Source: Symsagittifera roscoffensis (taxonomy: Eukaryota > Xenacoelomorpha > Acoela > Convolutidae). Taken from it: 64,000 nt of DNA. This document shows, piece after piece, positions 46,401 to 56,359 of this stretch. Location: positions 43,577,080 through 43,641,079 of the forward strand of contig NC_087068.1 of assembly GCF_963678635.1 (NCBI RefSeq). Reading direction: 5' to 3'. The notes beneath the pieces are model-generated. The model did no database searches. It saw nothing but the letters and a program-made list of their open reading frames with translations, and was not told the DNA's origin. Each line of letters opens with the position of its first letter. Within the stretch, counting starts at the first letter, position 1. The translations under genes and the position numbers were made by a program.

Positions 46401-46871
46401 AAGTGTATTCCTATAGATTTTTAAAAAACTATGTAGTATTACAATTTTGTTCTTGAACTGACCGTTATCCTTTTGTTTTAATTCATCTGAAACTGAAGTA
46501 CTTCAAGTAAGCTTCAAAACAAAAAGAAATTGAAAGATGGAGTTTGTAAGACAAAGTTGTGAGTAGTTTATTTTTTATAAAATTTTGAAAAATGGGCAAA
46601 AAATGAGAAAAAAACAACAATATTAACGGTCAGAGCACTGCGCTACCATTTTTTGAATTTTTGAGACGCATTTTGAAACGATTTTTTGAAAAAATGAGAC
46701 TTGAGGTCTCATGGATAAAAATTGGTTATAATCAATATTTGGTTGTTCAAAAACATTGCCATTATAATCGATTATAATTACTCTTTGAGACCACGCAGTC
46801 GATTACAATCAAATATAATCATTTTTTGAAAAATTTTTAATTGATTATAATCCAATGATAACCATTATAAT
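43458..46871. other. AT-rich non-coding stretch
   Basis: No gene recognised. Contains a 90-bp tandem duplication (44141-44320) and a second cluster of ATAATCGATTATAAT-type palindromes near 46720-46870. Confidence 0.3.
44141..44320 (+). repeat. 90-bp tandem duplication
   Basis: GCTGGTTGGCTCAATTTTTT at 44141 recurs as GCCGGTTGGCTCAATTTTTT at 44231; both are followed by CAGTAAAGCGCAAAAGGAAA and TCAATTTGAAAA. Confidence 0.8.
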
Positions 46872-47342
46872 TGTTCCGACTTTGGATACGAAAGTAACGG
46901 AATATTTGTGCTCGGGGTGGGTTTTTTTTCTTCAGACAAATTTCGACTTTTTAACTAGCCATTTTTGACGAAATTTGTTTATATCATTCAAAAGGTATTG
47001 TTGTCCTGAGCTCAAATTTGAAAAGATATTTCACCTGTGATCATTTTTCGTAAAGATATGAGGGTTTAAAGATTGCCATTTTGGTCATTTTGACCAATTT
47101 GGGACAATTAACGCGCGATATAATTCGCGCTATTAACGCGTAAGCGGAGATTTAATCCGTCTTAGAAATCGTCCCAAATTGGTTAAAAGAAGCTTTATTT
47201 GCCATAATTTATTTCTTACAAGGAGCGGAATCTATTGTTTTGTACTTTATATGGCGTGTGGGGGGATGATTTTCATAGAAAAATTTTCGAATTTTAGAAA
47301 AGTTTTTCATTTTATTTTATTTCATTTAATATTTTTATGTTG
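46872..47342 (+). repeat. Foldback-family arm, unit 3
   Basis: Inverse orientation to units 1-2: starts TTCCGACTTTGGATACGAAA, then TGCTCGGGGTGGG, AATTAACGCGCGATAT and GGCGTGTGGGGGGATGATTT. It lacks the GAGCAGTC terminal module and runs straight into unit 4. Confidence 0.7.
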
Positions 47343-47952
47343 TTCTTCCGACTTTCGATACGAAGGTAACGGAATATTTGTGCTCGGGGTGGGTTTTTCT
47401 TTTTCTCCAGACAAATTTCGACTTTTTAACTAGCCATTTTTGACGGAATTTTTTTGTATCATTCGAAAGGTATTGTTGTCCTGAGCTCAAATTTGAAAAA
47501 ATATTTCACCTGTGATCTTTTTTTGTAAAGTTATGGGGGTTTAAAGATTGCCATTTTGGTCAATTTGGGACAATTAACGCGCGATATATTTCGCGCTATT
47601 AACGCGTAAGCGGAGAGTTAATCCGTATTAGAAATCGTTCCAAATTGGTTTAACGACGCTTATTTGCCATAGTTGATTTGTTACAAGTAGCAAAATCTAT
47701 CCTTTTGTACTTTATATGGCGTGTGGGGGGATGATTTTTTAAAAAAAAAGTTTAAAATTAAAAAAAAAATTTAATTTTGTTTTATTACTTTTAATTTTTT
47801 AATGTTATTACTGCTCCATAAACCTTAATAGGCAGTCGAAACATTCAGGGCTTCGCCCTGATACGAGCAGTCTTGTTTATGTTATTACTGCTCCATAAAC
47901 GTTAAAAGGCAGTCGGAACTTTCAGGGCTTCGCCCTGATACGAGCAGTCTTG
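47343..47952 (+). repeat. Foldback-family arm, unit 4, with doubled terminal module
   Basis: Direct repeat of unit 3 that ends with TTCAGGGCTTCGCCCTGATA-CGAGCAGTC at about 47848-47875. A second terminal module of about 75 bp ends at about 47951. Hairpin TCAGGGC TTC GCCCTGA is perfect in both. Confidence 0.72.
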
Positions 47953-50193
47953 TTATCTTTATAATAGGTGACAATTTGTACAAGTTTGTTTAATATATTC
48001 AATTTTTTGCCTTACGGCCTAATTGATTTCTAAACCTATTCATACTTATCTATTTTTGGCTAAACGAATTCTTTTTCATGTCATTATGTCAGTTTAATTT
48101 CTTGCAACTTTTTTTGAGTATTTCTGTCTGCAGAAACAGTGTTTTGTCTCCGGTTGCAAAAAGGTGGTTTTAACTAATAAAAAGATTACCCGTTTAATTT
48201 TAACTAATAAAAAGATATAGCGTTTATTTTCCTTCACTTTGTCAACTTAACGTCTACTTAGGAAGCTTATTTTTGTGGTAATACGCGTCAGTTTTTTGCC
48301 CCGTTGAAAAATTCAAAATGGTACGGGAAGATATTTTTTCAAACTGCGTGGGCGTTTAATGAATACTTATTTCAAGTCACTTTTTCGGCCCGAACACCGG
48401 ATGTTACTTAGTATGTTACCCATTACGTTTTTGCAACAGTCATTTTTTTGATTTGAGAAAAAGCGTTAAAAAGTGCCGGCAATTAACACTCTCTAGCTTT
48501 AGCAGTTTGCTTGAGCTTTTACTAAACGCTTCCTGTTCATTTCCTAATTGCTCTATTATACAAGCAACTGCAGTAGGGAGTGATGGAAGTAAAACGGAAA
48601 TTAATTCACAGAAATGATGTTTTTTTTTCTTTCAAATCCGTCAATGTTAATGAGAGGTGTTTTATATCAAGCTGGTTTAAAATTGGATACATTTGATTTA
48701 GATATGGTTACCTCAGGCTCAGACTAAATGCATTTATTTACCATTTTTACCATTCGCAACGGTAAGTTCACATTTTCGAAAAAAAAAATCCAGATATTTT
48801 TTAGTTCATTTTTTTCATTTGACTCTGAAAATTGATACTAAATTAGTCGAATTTCACACTTTTTTGAAATATTGGATGTATAAAAATATATCATTTTGGA
48901 AATTCAATCCATCAGTATTTTTGCTAAGTGATAAAGTTTCATTTAGCATATCTGGAGTCTATTCAGAAATCACACAACAAGCTATTCCTCCGTTATGCGC
49001 GCTCAACAAAGGTACTTTTACTTCCTAGATAACGGCGACAAAAGTGTGTTGATTTAGCGTGGTATTTTGCAACTTGAGCTCTTGATTTCTTATTGTGGTA
49101 ACAAACTTGAATATGGGCATCTAATTAAAACAGTGGTGGCATAAAAAAAAGAGTGAACACATTTTCTGAGGTGATTTTTACAATAGAAGTTTCTCCTTTT
49201 CTGTAAAGAATAAACATTTAAATTGCTTGTACTTTTCTTTTTCGTTTTTTTTTACATTGAATAAATTCCCACAGCTCTAAGCGTTATCCTTCTTTTATCA
49301 AATTCTTCAATTTTATGACATCACAGAATTTTGTTAAGTGCTCTTGGGAATAAGGAAGTCTAGAGTCTAGAGGGCTCTGTTGAGAAATAAAATATATGAC
49401 TGTTATGGTACCAACTATTCCGTTATTTTGTTAATGATGATTGCTGAGAGTTGTACCTTTGTTACTTTTTATCTATGATATTCAGGGTTGCTACTTAAGT
49501 TTGATCAAGGAGACCAGCGCGGGATAGAACTTCTTTTCCCAGGTAAGAAACTTTGAAACAAAAAATTGTATGCATAGATTACTCAATTTGTATAGAAGCT
49601 AAATAATAAAGTGGTTTATCTTTTTGAGTCTTTGCTTGAGTCACCAAACTTTTTAGCGAGTTGATGTAATGATAGAATCACTATCCTCTAAAATTTGGCT
49701 GGCAAAGAGTACTTTTCTGATATTCTACTGCTTTTCATTATCATTTACACTTAATAGATTTATTTCACTCTAAGTTGGAACATTTTTTATTTAGAAAATT
49801 TAAAAGAAATGACCGACCAAAAAGTAGTTTATTGTGGCATTTTGGTTAAAGTTTCTCAAAGGAACGTCGAAAATCTCATCGAGTGTTTGAATTGAGGAGC
49901 TGGAACTTTGAAACAACGTAGAAAAACGATATGTGCATTTTTGTGTACATTGATATCAGATAACTTACTCACCAGGTAAAAGTTGTTTTTTTTTTTGAAA
50001 AAAATGGATTTTCTTAACAGCGCCAAAATCCAGCCTAACGAGTAAAAAAAAACGAGTCAATAACATTTTAAATTTTTTCAATTTGAAAACAAAGGCAAAC
50101 AAGCTTTTTCCGGTACATCATTATGTTAAAGATCATTGAAACTATCAAAACAAGATGGCGCGGTAGGTTTTGAGTTATAACCGATGGTCTTAA
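47953..50193. other. AT-rich non-coding stretch
   Basis: Nothing supported: no protein-like frame, RNA gene or repeat recognised. Confidence 0.3.
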
Positions 50194-50582
50194 CTCATAG
50201 AGTAATTTCGGATAGGGTACACCGTCTGCTCGTCACGCTATCTTATTTTCGGCCGGATAGATTCGTGCAACTTCTTAGTCTAATACCGATCCTAATCTTA
50301 CTCTTATACTATTCTAGTCTCAGGTTGTTTAACTAGTCTCTGCTAGGCTCAATAGATCTAGGGTATACTGGTTTATTGCGGCTGCTGAAGTTCTCTTGGA
50401 GAGGCAACTAATTTCTAAGTTAAATTCAAATCTCTCTGGTGCTGAAATTACAAGTAATTTCAGCACTTACAAATAAGTGGGTTGTTAGTTAGATGGATCA
50501 TGATTGGTTAATATTAAATACTTTAAAGTGGTAAAATATCTAGTTTATCCAATCATAAAATGTAGTTTAGATCAGGTTCCAC
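50194..50582 (+). repeat. Three-copy repeat, copy c
   Basis: Starts CTCATAGAGTAATTTCGGAT and ends AGATCAGGTTCCAC. Contains the perfect hairpin GTGCTGAAATTAC / GTAATTTCAGCAC and an extra segment around 50315-50350 absent from copy a. Confidence 0.8.
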
Positions 50583-52022
50583 CCATCCGGGTTTTACAGA
50601 GTTTTTTAGAATAGTTTTTCTGCAATTCAAAGGATGGATGATGGACGTTGGTATTTGGCGAACATCATATTTCTTCTGGGTTTTCCTGTTAGAGAAGTTC
50701 CAGGATCAATCGTTGTGTCTTCTTATGACAACGACTGGATTTTCTCAACAAACTCAAATCTGATTTCAGAATGGTTTGCTATGACAGGTTTTTCTGTTTC
50801 ATGTAGAGAACTTCTTTTGTGTTCAACCTAGTCTGGGAATGGCGTGGATATTGTGCGTGGAGGGGATGCCTGGTTACTCGGATCTGTACGTATACTTGAA
50901 CATCGAGGTGGTCATTGGTCTAGTTCAATGAAGTCCTTTTCTGCGAAGTCAAGTCGTACTCTAAATCCTTTGAGTTGTGATTGTGGACGGCATATTGATT
51001 GTGGTTGGCCATTCTTTTTCGAGTGTAGTGGGGTCCTTTTGTCTTTGGATGTTCGTCTTTGGTGTTGTATGCTGATCTATATACTGCAAGGTATAATTTA
51101 CATTTTATAAAATTTTTATTAGTTCGGTGTTGGTGTTTTAATTATGATTTTGGTTAGTTGTTTTCACAAAAGCTTTTTGTTTTAGTTCGGTTATTTTGAA
51201 GAGTTACTCACCCTTGAGTACCTCTTATTAAAAATAGAAGTGTGGTCACAAAGCGTGGATGTAGCGCGGTGGGTTAGGCCGGCTATAGAGCATGCTCAGG
51301 GTTAGGCCGGCTATAGAGCATGCGACTTTTTTGTGTTTTATTATTTCTTTCTTAGACTTTATAATAGTCTTCAAAAGAATAAATTATCCAGTTTTAAACT
51401 GGGTTAATCCGGTTTGGGTACCGTTGGTTTCCTTTTCTTAGTCATTCTATTATTCTATGTGTTGTGGTGTCTAGTAAGCTGCATTGGTTAGTTTTGTTTA
51501 GTATATAAATCCTTTCCAACCGGGTTAAAGGAAAGTTTGAAACTTGTTATCGTGTGTTAGAGTTGTTGAGTGTGAAAACTTAAAACTGAAATTCATTATT
51601 TAAACAATTCTTCGTGGGCGAGCTGTGCGAGTTTGGATAGAATTCTTGTGCGAGTGAATGAAAATATCAAACGGTTAGTACTGCATTTTCGTTTTATTAA
51701 TTTACTACATAGAATTTCAATTTTACTGCTAGTTTTTTTGGGAAAAATTAAGTTACAAAATTTCATCATTATTAGAATTACTGCTTTTAGGGAAATAATT
51801 TATAAATTAATTTACTACATTGGTATGATTTTTATTGAATTTATCTAGTGCAAAATATTAATAGAGTTTTCAAGAATTTGAAGAAGTTTTCTATATTTTT
51901 ATTTTTCTTTTGTGTAATTTGTAGGTGATCGTGGGATGAAGACTAAAAATCTAAATAGGACATGGATAAGAATGGTTAGTGTTTATTTCAAATTTATTAG
52001 TGAAGAATGTGATAAATTATAC
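50583..52022. other. 3' flank of the retrovirus-like element; probable LTR region, unresolved
   Basis: The minus-strand element should have its 3' untranslated region and 3' LTR here, but the partner LTR lies outside the window, so no boundary can be drawn. Visible items are a 28-bp tandem duplication (51271-51323), a TATATAAAT at 51502-51510 on the plus strand, and short inverted phrases such as CAGTTTTAAACTG. Plus-strand open frames (50634, 50844, 51633) have no recognisable domain. Confidence 0.35.
51271..51323 (+). repeat. 28-bp tandem duplication
   Basis: GGGTTAGGCCGGCTATAGAG followed by CATGC occurs at 51271 and 51299. The upstream GTAGCGCGGTGGGTTAGGC loosely resembles a tRNA A-box region, but no B box follows. 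Confidence 0.8.
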
Positions 52023-52028
52023 TTACCT
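52021..52028 (-). promoter_or_regulatory. Consensus 5' splice donor overlapping a stop codon
   Basis: On the minus strand the end of the 508-codon ORF reads AACAG|GTAAGT, a perfect donor, and the TAA stop is part of GTAAGT. It could be chance, or the donor of a spliced 3' transcript of the element. No acceptor was identified. Confidence 0.4.
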
Positions 52029-53549
52029 GTTAGTCGTCGGGGAAAAACCGTGGGGGAAGATGTCGTGTATTATGTCGGAATTTGTTAGTAATTTTGCTAG
52101 TATGCGAATGATGTTTTTAGTTTGAAGCAGTGGCCAAAGCAATTGAAGTGCTTTAATAGTTTTTAGTTCTTCAGTGCCAACTGCAAACTCAAAAGGTGTG
52201 TTTTGGATGAGATTATATAATTTGTGATTGTATTTAGTGTTGTGAATGAATTCTAATATCGGGATTTCTATAGGTTGGATAAATTCATGTGGGATAAGGA
52301 AGGGTCTGGATTCTTCTGCGTTGAAGGTCTTCGTGATGGGACAAAAAATATACATTTGGGTTATGGGATCATAATTGCGAAGAATACCGTGAAGGTTAGT
52401 ATCTTTGATGCAATATGTGAAGTTAAGAAAAAATGGTGATGTGTATTTAGAGTTAATAAATTGAAAAAGGTGGTGTGGTTGTCTTGATGGAGTGTGTAGA
52501 TCAAAATGATTTTGTATGAAGCGATAAGATGTATATGTGTGGATTTGTTTAGTGCGTAACATAATGTCGTGTGAGCAGTGCAAATCGCGTTCTTGTGGTG
52601 CAAGGAAATTGAAGGTTAGTGAAAATAATTGAAATCCTTCTTTAAAACTTTCGTAAGCTTGCATGTCGGTTAGTGCTTCAGAAATGACGTGGTCGAATTT
52701 GCGATCAAATATATTGAGTGTAAATACATATGGTGTTTTTATGAAGAATTTTTCTGTGATTTGTGGGTTAGCGAAACGATCATCATCTAAAAATTGGTCT
52801 TGGTTAGCTCGGATGATGTTGTGATCGTAATACTCTAGCGTATATTCGTTTGCTCGGGGTGCAGTGTATGTTTTTAGTGACTTTTTATATCCTATATAAG
52901 TAAATTGTCTATGTGTTAGTGGTGTGGTGAGTCGATATAGCATATCTTGATTTCTTTCTATATCGATGTGAGTATTAGATAAAGGTAGGCAAAGGGGGTT
53001 AGTAAAATGATAATATGATGTCCAATGAAGTGTAGGCATTAAAACTTGTTCATCTACAAAACTACGTGTGTCGTTAGTGTTGTTAGCAGTGTTCAAAGTA
53101 TTTTGTGGAAATGAAGGTAGGGTGATTGCTAAAAAATGTTTCGTGTTAGTGTGATTTGGATGATTAATATATTCACGGGCTGTTCCTGGTTTTGTTGGAA
53201 ATGGATGGATTGGGAATTTTCTTTTGAACGTGCGATAAGCTCTATTAGTGCTATTTGATGATTCTATTGTGGATGAAATCTGATTTATAGTGGGGTTTTC
53301 AAGGTGGAAGGGTTGTTGTTGTAGGGTGATAAAATTATCTAGTTCGTGGGAGATTTGGGGAGTATCTGGAGAATTGGATGATCGGTTTGAATGAAATGAC
53401 TTGTGAAGCATAAGAGGGTGTAGAAATGGATGGGAGTGGGTTATTTGGTGGGATTGGTTGAAAAGGGGGTTTTGAAAAAACTGAGGAGTTGGTTTGAAAA
53501 TTATTGGATGGAGATGGTTCAGAGTCTGCAAATTCATCAGGGGTTTCAA
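52023..53549 (-). CDS. Unknown 508-codon ORF at the 3' end of the element
   Basis: Open from TTG 53549 (first ATG 53537) to TAA 52023-52025. The first 100 or so residues are Pro/His/Asn-rich. The rest looks globular: TLHWTSYYHFTNPLCLPL, YTLEYYDHNIIRANQDQFLD, FSLTFNFLAPQERDL, YDPITQMYIFCPITKTF, LKTIKALQLLWPLL. No transmembrane segment and no family I recognise. Position downstream of env recalls accessory genes of complex retroviruses, but that is only positional. The stop codon lies inside a perfect splice donor (AG|GTAAGT), so a spliced form would continue into another exon. The A-rich, G-poor bias matches the rest of the element. Confidence 0.65.
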   Translation of the reverse strand: MKPLMNLQTLNHLHPIIFKPTPQFFQNPLFNQSHQITHSHPFLHPLMLHKSFHSNRSSNSPDTPQISHELDNFITLQQQPFHLENPTINQISSTIESSNSTNRAYRTFKRKFPIHPFPTKPGTAREYINHPNHTNTKHFLAITLPSFPQNTLNTANNTNDTRSFVDEQVLMPTLHWTSYYHFTNPLCLPLSNTHIDIERNQDMLYRLTTPLTHRQFTYIGYKKSLKTYTAPRANEYTLEYYDHNIIRANQDQFLDDDRFANPQITEKFFIKTPYVFTLNIFDRKFDHVISEALTDMQAYESFKEGFQLFSLTFNFLAPQERDLHCSHDIMLRTKQIHTYTSYRFIQNHFDLHTPSRQPHHLFQFINSKYTSPFFLNFTYCIKDTNLHGILRNYDPITQMYIFCPITKTFNAEESRPFLIPHEFIQPIEIPILEFIHNTKYNHKLYNLIQNTPFEFAVGTEELKTIKALQLLWPLLQTKNIIRILAKLLTNSDIIHDIFPHGFSPTTNR

Positions 53550-53745
53550 TATTTGGGTTATTGAGTTGTGAAATGGAGTATAAAACTGAGATATGTGAAT
53601 TAGTGTCTGAATTCATGCCTGATGTTCCATTATTGGTTGGGAAATCAAGTGGCGGGAAAGCAAAAAGTGGAATTATTGTAATTGGAGTGTTGAGGTTGGT
53701 TGGATGGGAATTTGAGCGGTGTAGGGATCCAAGTTGTCGGCTCAT
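53335..53745 (-). CDS. Pro/Ser/Asn-rich ORF, 136 aa
   Basis: ATG 53745 overlaps the preceding TGA (ATGA). The product is Pro/Ser/Asn-rich and looks disordered (FAFPPLDFP, PPFQPIPPNNPLP). It overlaps the next, longer frame (52023-53549) by over 200 bases. It is either the N-terminal part of that protein with a frame change in between, or a distinct overlapping ORF. Confidence 0.45.
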   Translation of the reverse strand: MSRQLGSLHRSNSHPTNLNTPITIIPLFAFPPLDFPTNNGTSGMNSDTNSHISVLYSISQLNNPNIETPDEFADSEPSPSNNFQTNSSVFSKPPFQPIPPNNPLPSISTPSYASQVISFKPIIQFSRYSPNLPRTR

Positions 53746-54110
53746 CGTGGGCTAAAAAAATTATTATTTTGAGACTGAAAAGCGGTGGTATGGGGTTGTT
53801 CTATAATTTGTTCATAAGTATTTTCATCTAGTGAATGATGTGTCATTATATGTTGAATGGGACTTTGTGATATGGTTGGTCTAAAATTTGGATTATGTGT
53901 TATTGCTAAATTTCGAAAATTTCGTGGGACTAGGGATAATGGATGGTTATGTGGTAGGGGAGGTAACTGTGGTGCTGTGGGCGTTATTTCTACATTGTTA
54001 TGTTCTTCGTCATATGTGTTCTGTCTTATGCTATTTTTGTGTTGTATTCTTTTATTTGTGCGTCTAAAAGAATTTTGTTTATTGATGATAAAAAAATTCC
54101 AAAAAATCCT
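53742..54110 (-). CDS. Proline-rich open frame after env, possible displaced cytoplasmic tail
   Basis: In a frame shifted by one base from env, about 120 codons are open to TGA 53742-53744. There is no ATG at the start. The sequence begins with basic residues right after the env membrane segment, then DEEHNNVEITPTAPQLPPLP and further Pro/His/Asn-rich sequence. T6, T7 and A5 runs in the overlap are natural places for a one-base change. It may be the true env tail or a separate small ORF. Its TGA overlaps the ATG of the next ORF (ATGA). Confidence 0.45.
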   Translation of the reverse strand, partial: RIFWNFFIINKQNSFRRTNKRIQHKNSIRQNTYDEEHNNVEITPTAPQLPPLPHNHPLSLVPRNFRNLAITHNPNFRPTISQSPIQHIMTHHSLDENTYEQIIEQPHTTAFQSQNNNFFSPR

Positions 54111-56359
54111 GCAAATAGTATGCGTGCTACACTTGCTTGTCTATTTACTTGTGTGTGTATAGCGCATGTATTATAGATTCCTTTTAAAAGTGAAAAAAGA
54201 AATCTTATAAAGTTAAACATTGCGTATAAAATAGTTAATTTTTCTAAGATGTAATAGGGCCATCCTAGAAAATCAAGAATTTCATTTTTGAGTGTAACAA
54301 AGCTAAAAATATTTATAGGTGAGATATCTTGTGGTCGGTATTTTTCACCGTTTAGATATATATAGTCTTTAATGTCTTTAAAAAATCCGCTATAGTCTTG
54401 TGTATAAATATCTGCAAATCCTGCGGTTTCGGCAAGTTTGCGTAAGTTTTGGTCAATTGATTGTCTTTGTATAGTGTCCATTTGTGTTAATAATTCTTGG
54501 AATTGTTGTGTTCTAATGTGATGCTGGATATCGGATTTTGAATATATTCCAATTGACTGTAGGTCAGTATTTGGGTTTCGAGCAATAGCTCTAATGCTTT
54601 CAGGTGAAAATTTTTTGAGTGATTGCATTAATATGGGATATGGGGTAAGAAGGTAATATTTATCTTCATCAGGGTTCAGTTGTACTACATTGTGGCTATT
54701 TTTTGATCCACATGGGACTGCGGTATCCCAGAAATAGGTTCGTCTTGAAAGTGTGTCAACGAAATGTACTTTATTCTTATAAAAGATAGGGATTCTTTTA
54801 TAACATCGTTTATCTTCAAAAACATATAGTGGTGATACTTTTTTGGTACAGGTATAGAACCATAAAATGTTTCCTTCATAGTCTAAAAAATTTGATCTAT
54901 TTCCTGATAGTAAATATCCTGCGTAGGGTATTTTTAATACTGCTAGTGCAAGTGATTGTAGGATTTGTGTCCTTTCTAATTCGCATAGTTGGTGAAGTGT
55001 TTCTAATTCAGAGAGTGACATTTCTTGAAAAATTCGGCTAATTGTGTAGTCTAATTTCATATCTAAGTGAATATCATAGTGGATATTACCAAAATATGTA
55101 CTATTCATTAGTGATAGTTCTTGTAAACGTGTGCTTCTAGCGTCATGAGGCTTTAGATGTCCACCAGGTTGACCTTTACTTTTTTGAAAATCAACTGGTA
55201 TATATGATGTTCCTTCGTTTATAGGATGACTTGTGGCGTATGGGTCGATTTTTACTTTTCCAGTGGTCATGTCGAATCCTTTCTCGTATTCAACTAATAT
55301 TTCGGAGTATTGTGTTTTGTGAAGTGGATTTCTGTATTTACATGCAAGTTCTGTTTCTTGATATATTTGAAAACGTGTCAATTTATTTTCTATATTGTGT
55401 ATGTTTCTAAAATTAGAACTTTGTTTTCGTGATGGATTTACTTGTTCATATGGGATTGATTGTATAAAATATTTTTCGTGAAATTTTATCATACGAGCGT
55501 GTATTTTTGCTACTTGAAATGTTGTACATGTGTCTTCGGGGAACCAAACAATTGTTGCTTGTGTTCGTGTTGTAGGGTCACAATAGCCTTGATCGTTTTT
55601 ACAGGGTAATCTAATTCCTTGATAGATCATTGTGTTGTCAGATAAATCGCGTGTGAGTTGTATTTTTTCGAGTTGTATTTTCCAATCGAAAAACATGATT
55701 TCTTGATGTCCTTTATTTTTTGTGTCTGCTTTGCAGTTTGATGGGTTATTTATACCAATGTGTGGTATCTAGTGTTTATCGTGTATGTCATAAGTTAATC
55801 TTCCGTGTGCGCCGTTGTATGTGTATTTTTCATCTAGTTTTATATGTCCTTGATATCTGTCAAGTTCTGCTTGATGTACAGAATCTGCAAAAACTTGGAA
55901 ATATACTAATTTTCTATCTTTGTTTTTAATTCTTGTGATATTTAGTCTGAGTAACTAGTTTTAACAATCTTCGGGATTGAGATGCAAAAGTCGTTCGATA
56001 TTACTCTGGTAGAATGATTCGTGGTCAAGTCGGTTTTTATTTCCATTTGAGACTTGTGAACAATGTACTTTCTTTTCAGAAAATGTTGCTGTGAATTTAT
56101 ATCCTATAACTGTTGTTGCTCGGGCTTTTGAATAAAGTGTCGCTATTACATTTGTAGTTTCTATAGCTTGTGGTTCTGTTTCGCATTGTGATACTTGATT
56201 TATTGCATACTTGTGTAGTGTTTTTTGTTCATTTTCTTCACAATCGTAATGTGTTACTAATAAATCTTGGGGTCCTGTGCGGGGGGAAGGGTTTATGTTC
56301 TGATTGGAGATTGCTAGAAAAAAGAGTTGGAGAAAAATTAATATTTTTAGAATATACAT
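54026..56359 (-). pseudogene. env: Envelope-like glycoprotein, frame interrupted by TAA/TAG
   Basis: ATG 56359 opens with a classic signal peptide (MYILKILIFLQLFFLAISNQ). The frame stays protein-like to TAA 54026-54028, about 777 codons, but is crossed by TAA and TAG two codons apart near 55957-55965 and TAG near 55768-55770. The track therefore splits into 56359-55961 and 55696-54026. The ectodomain is Cys-containing, with a CYKRIPIFY...RRTYFWDTAVPC segment. Near the C-terminus are hydrophobic segments (ILYAMFNFIRFLFSLL and RILFAGFFGIFLSS), as expected for a membrane-anchored fusion protein. Position after pol fits env. The family of fusogen is not settled. Whether the stops are recoded, errors or real decay cannot be told here. 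Confidence 0.75.

Noticed and set aside
51250..51330. tRNA gene or tRNA-derived SINE around GTAGCGCGGTGGGTTAGGC
   Set aside because: No B box or cloverleaf follows; the visible feature is a 28-bp tandem duplication.
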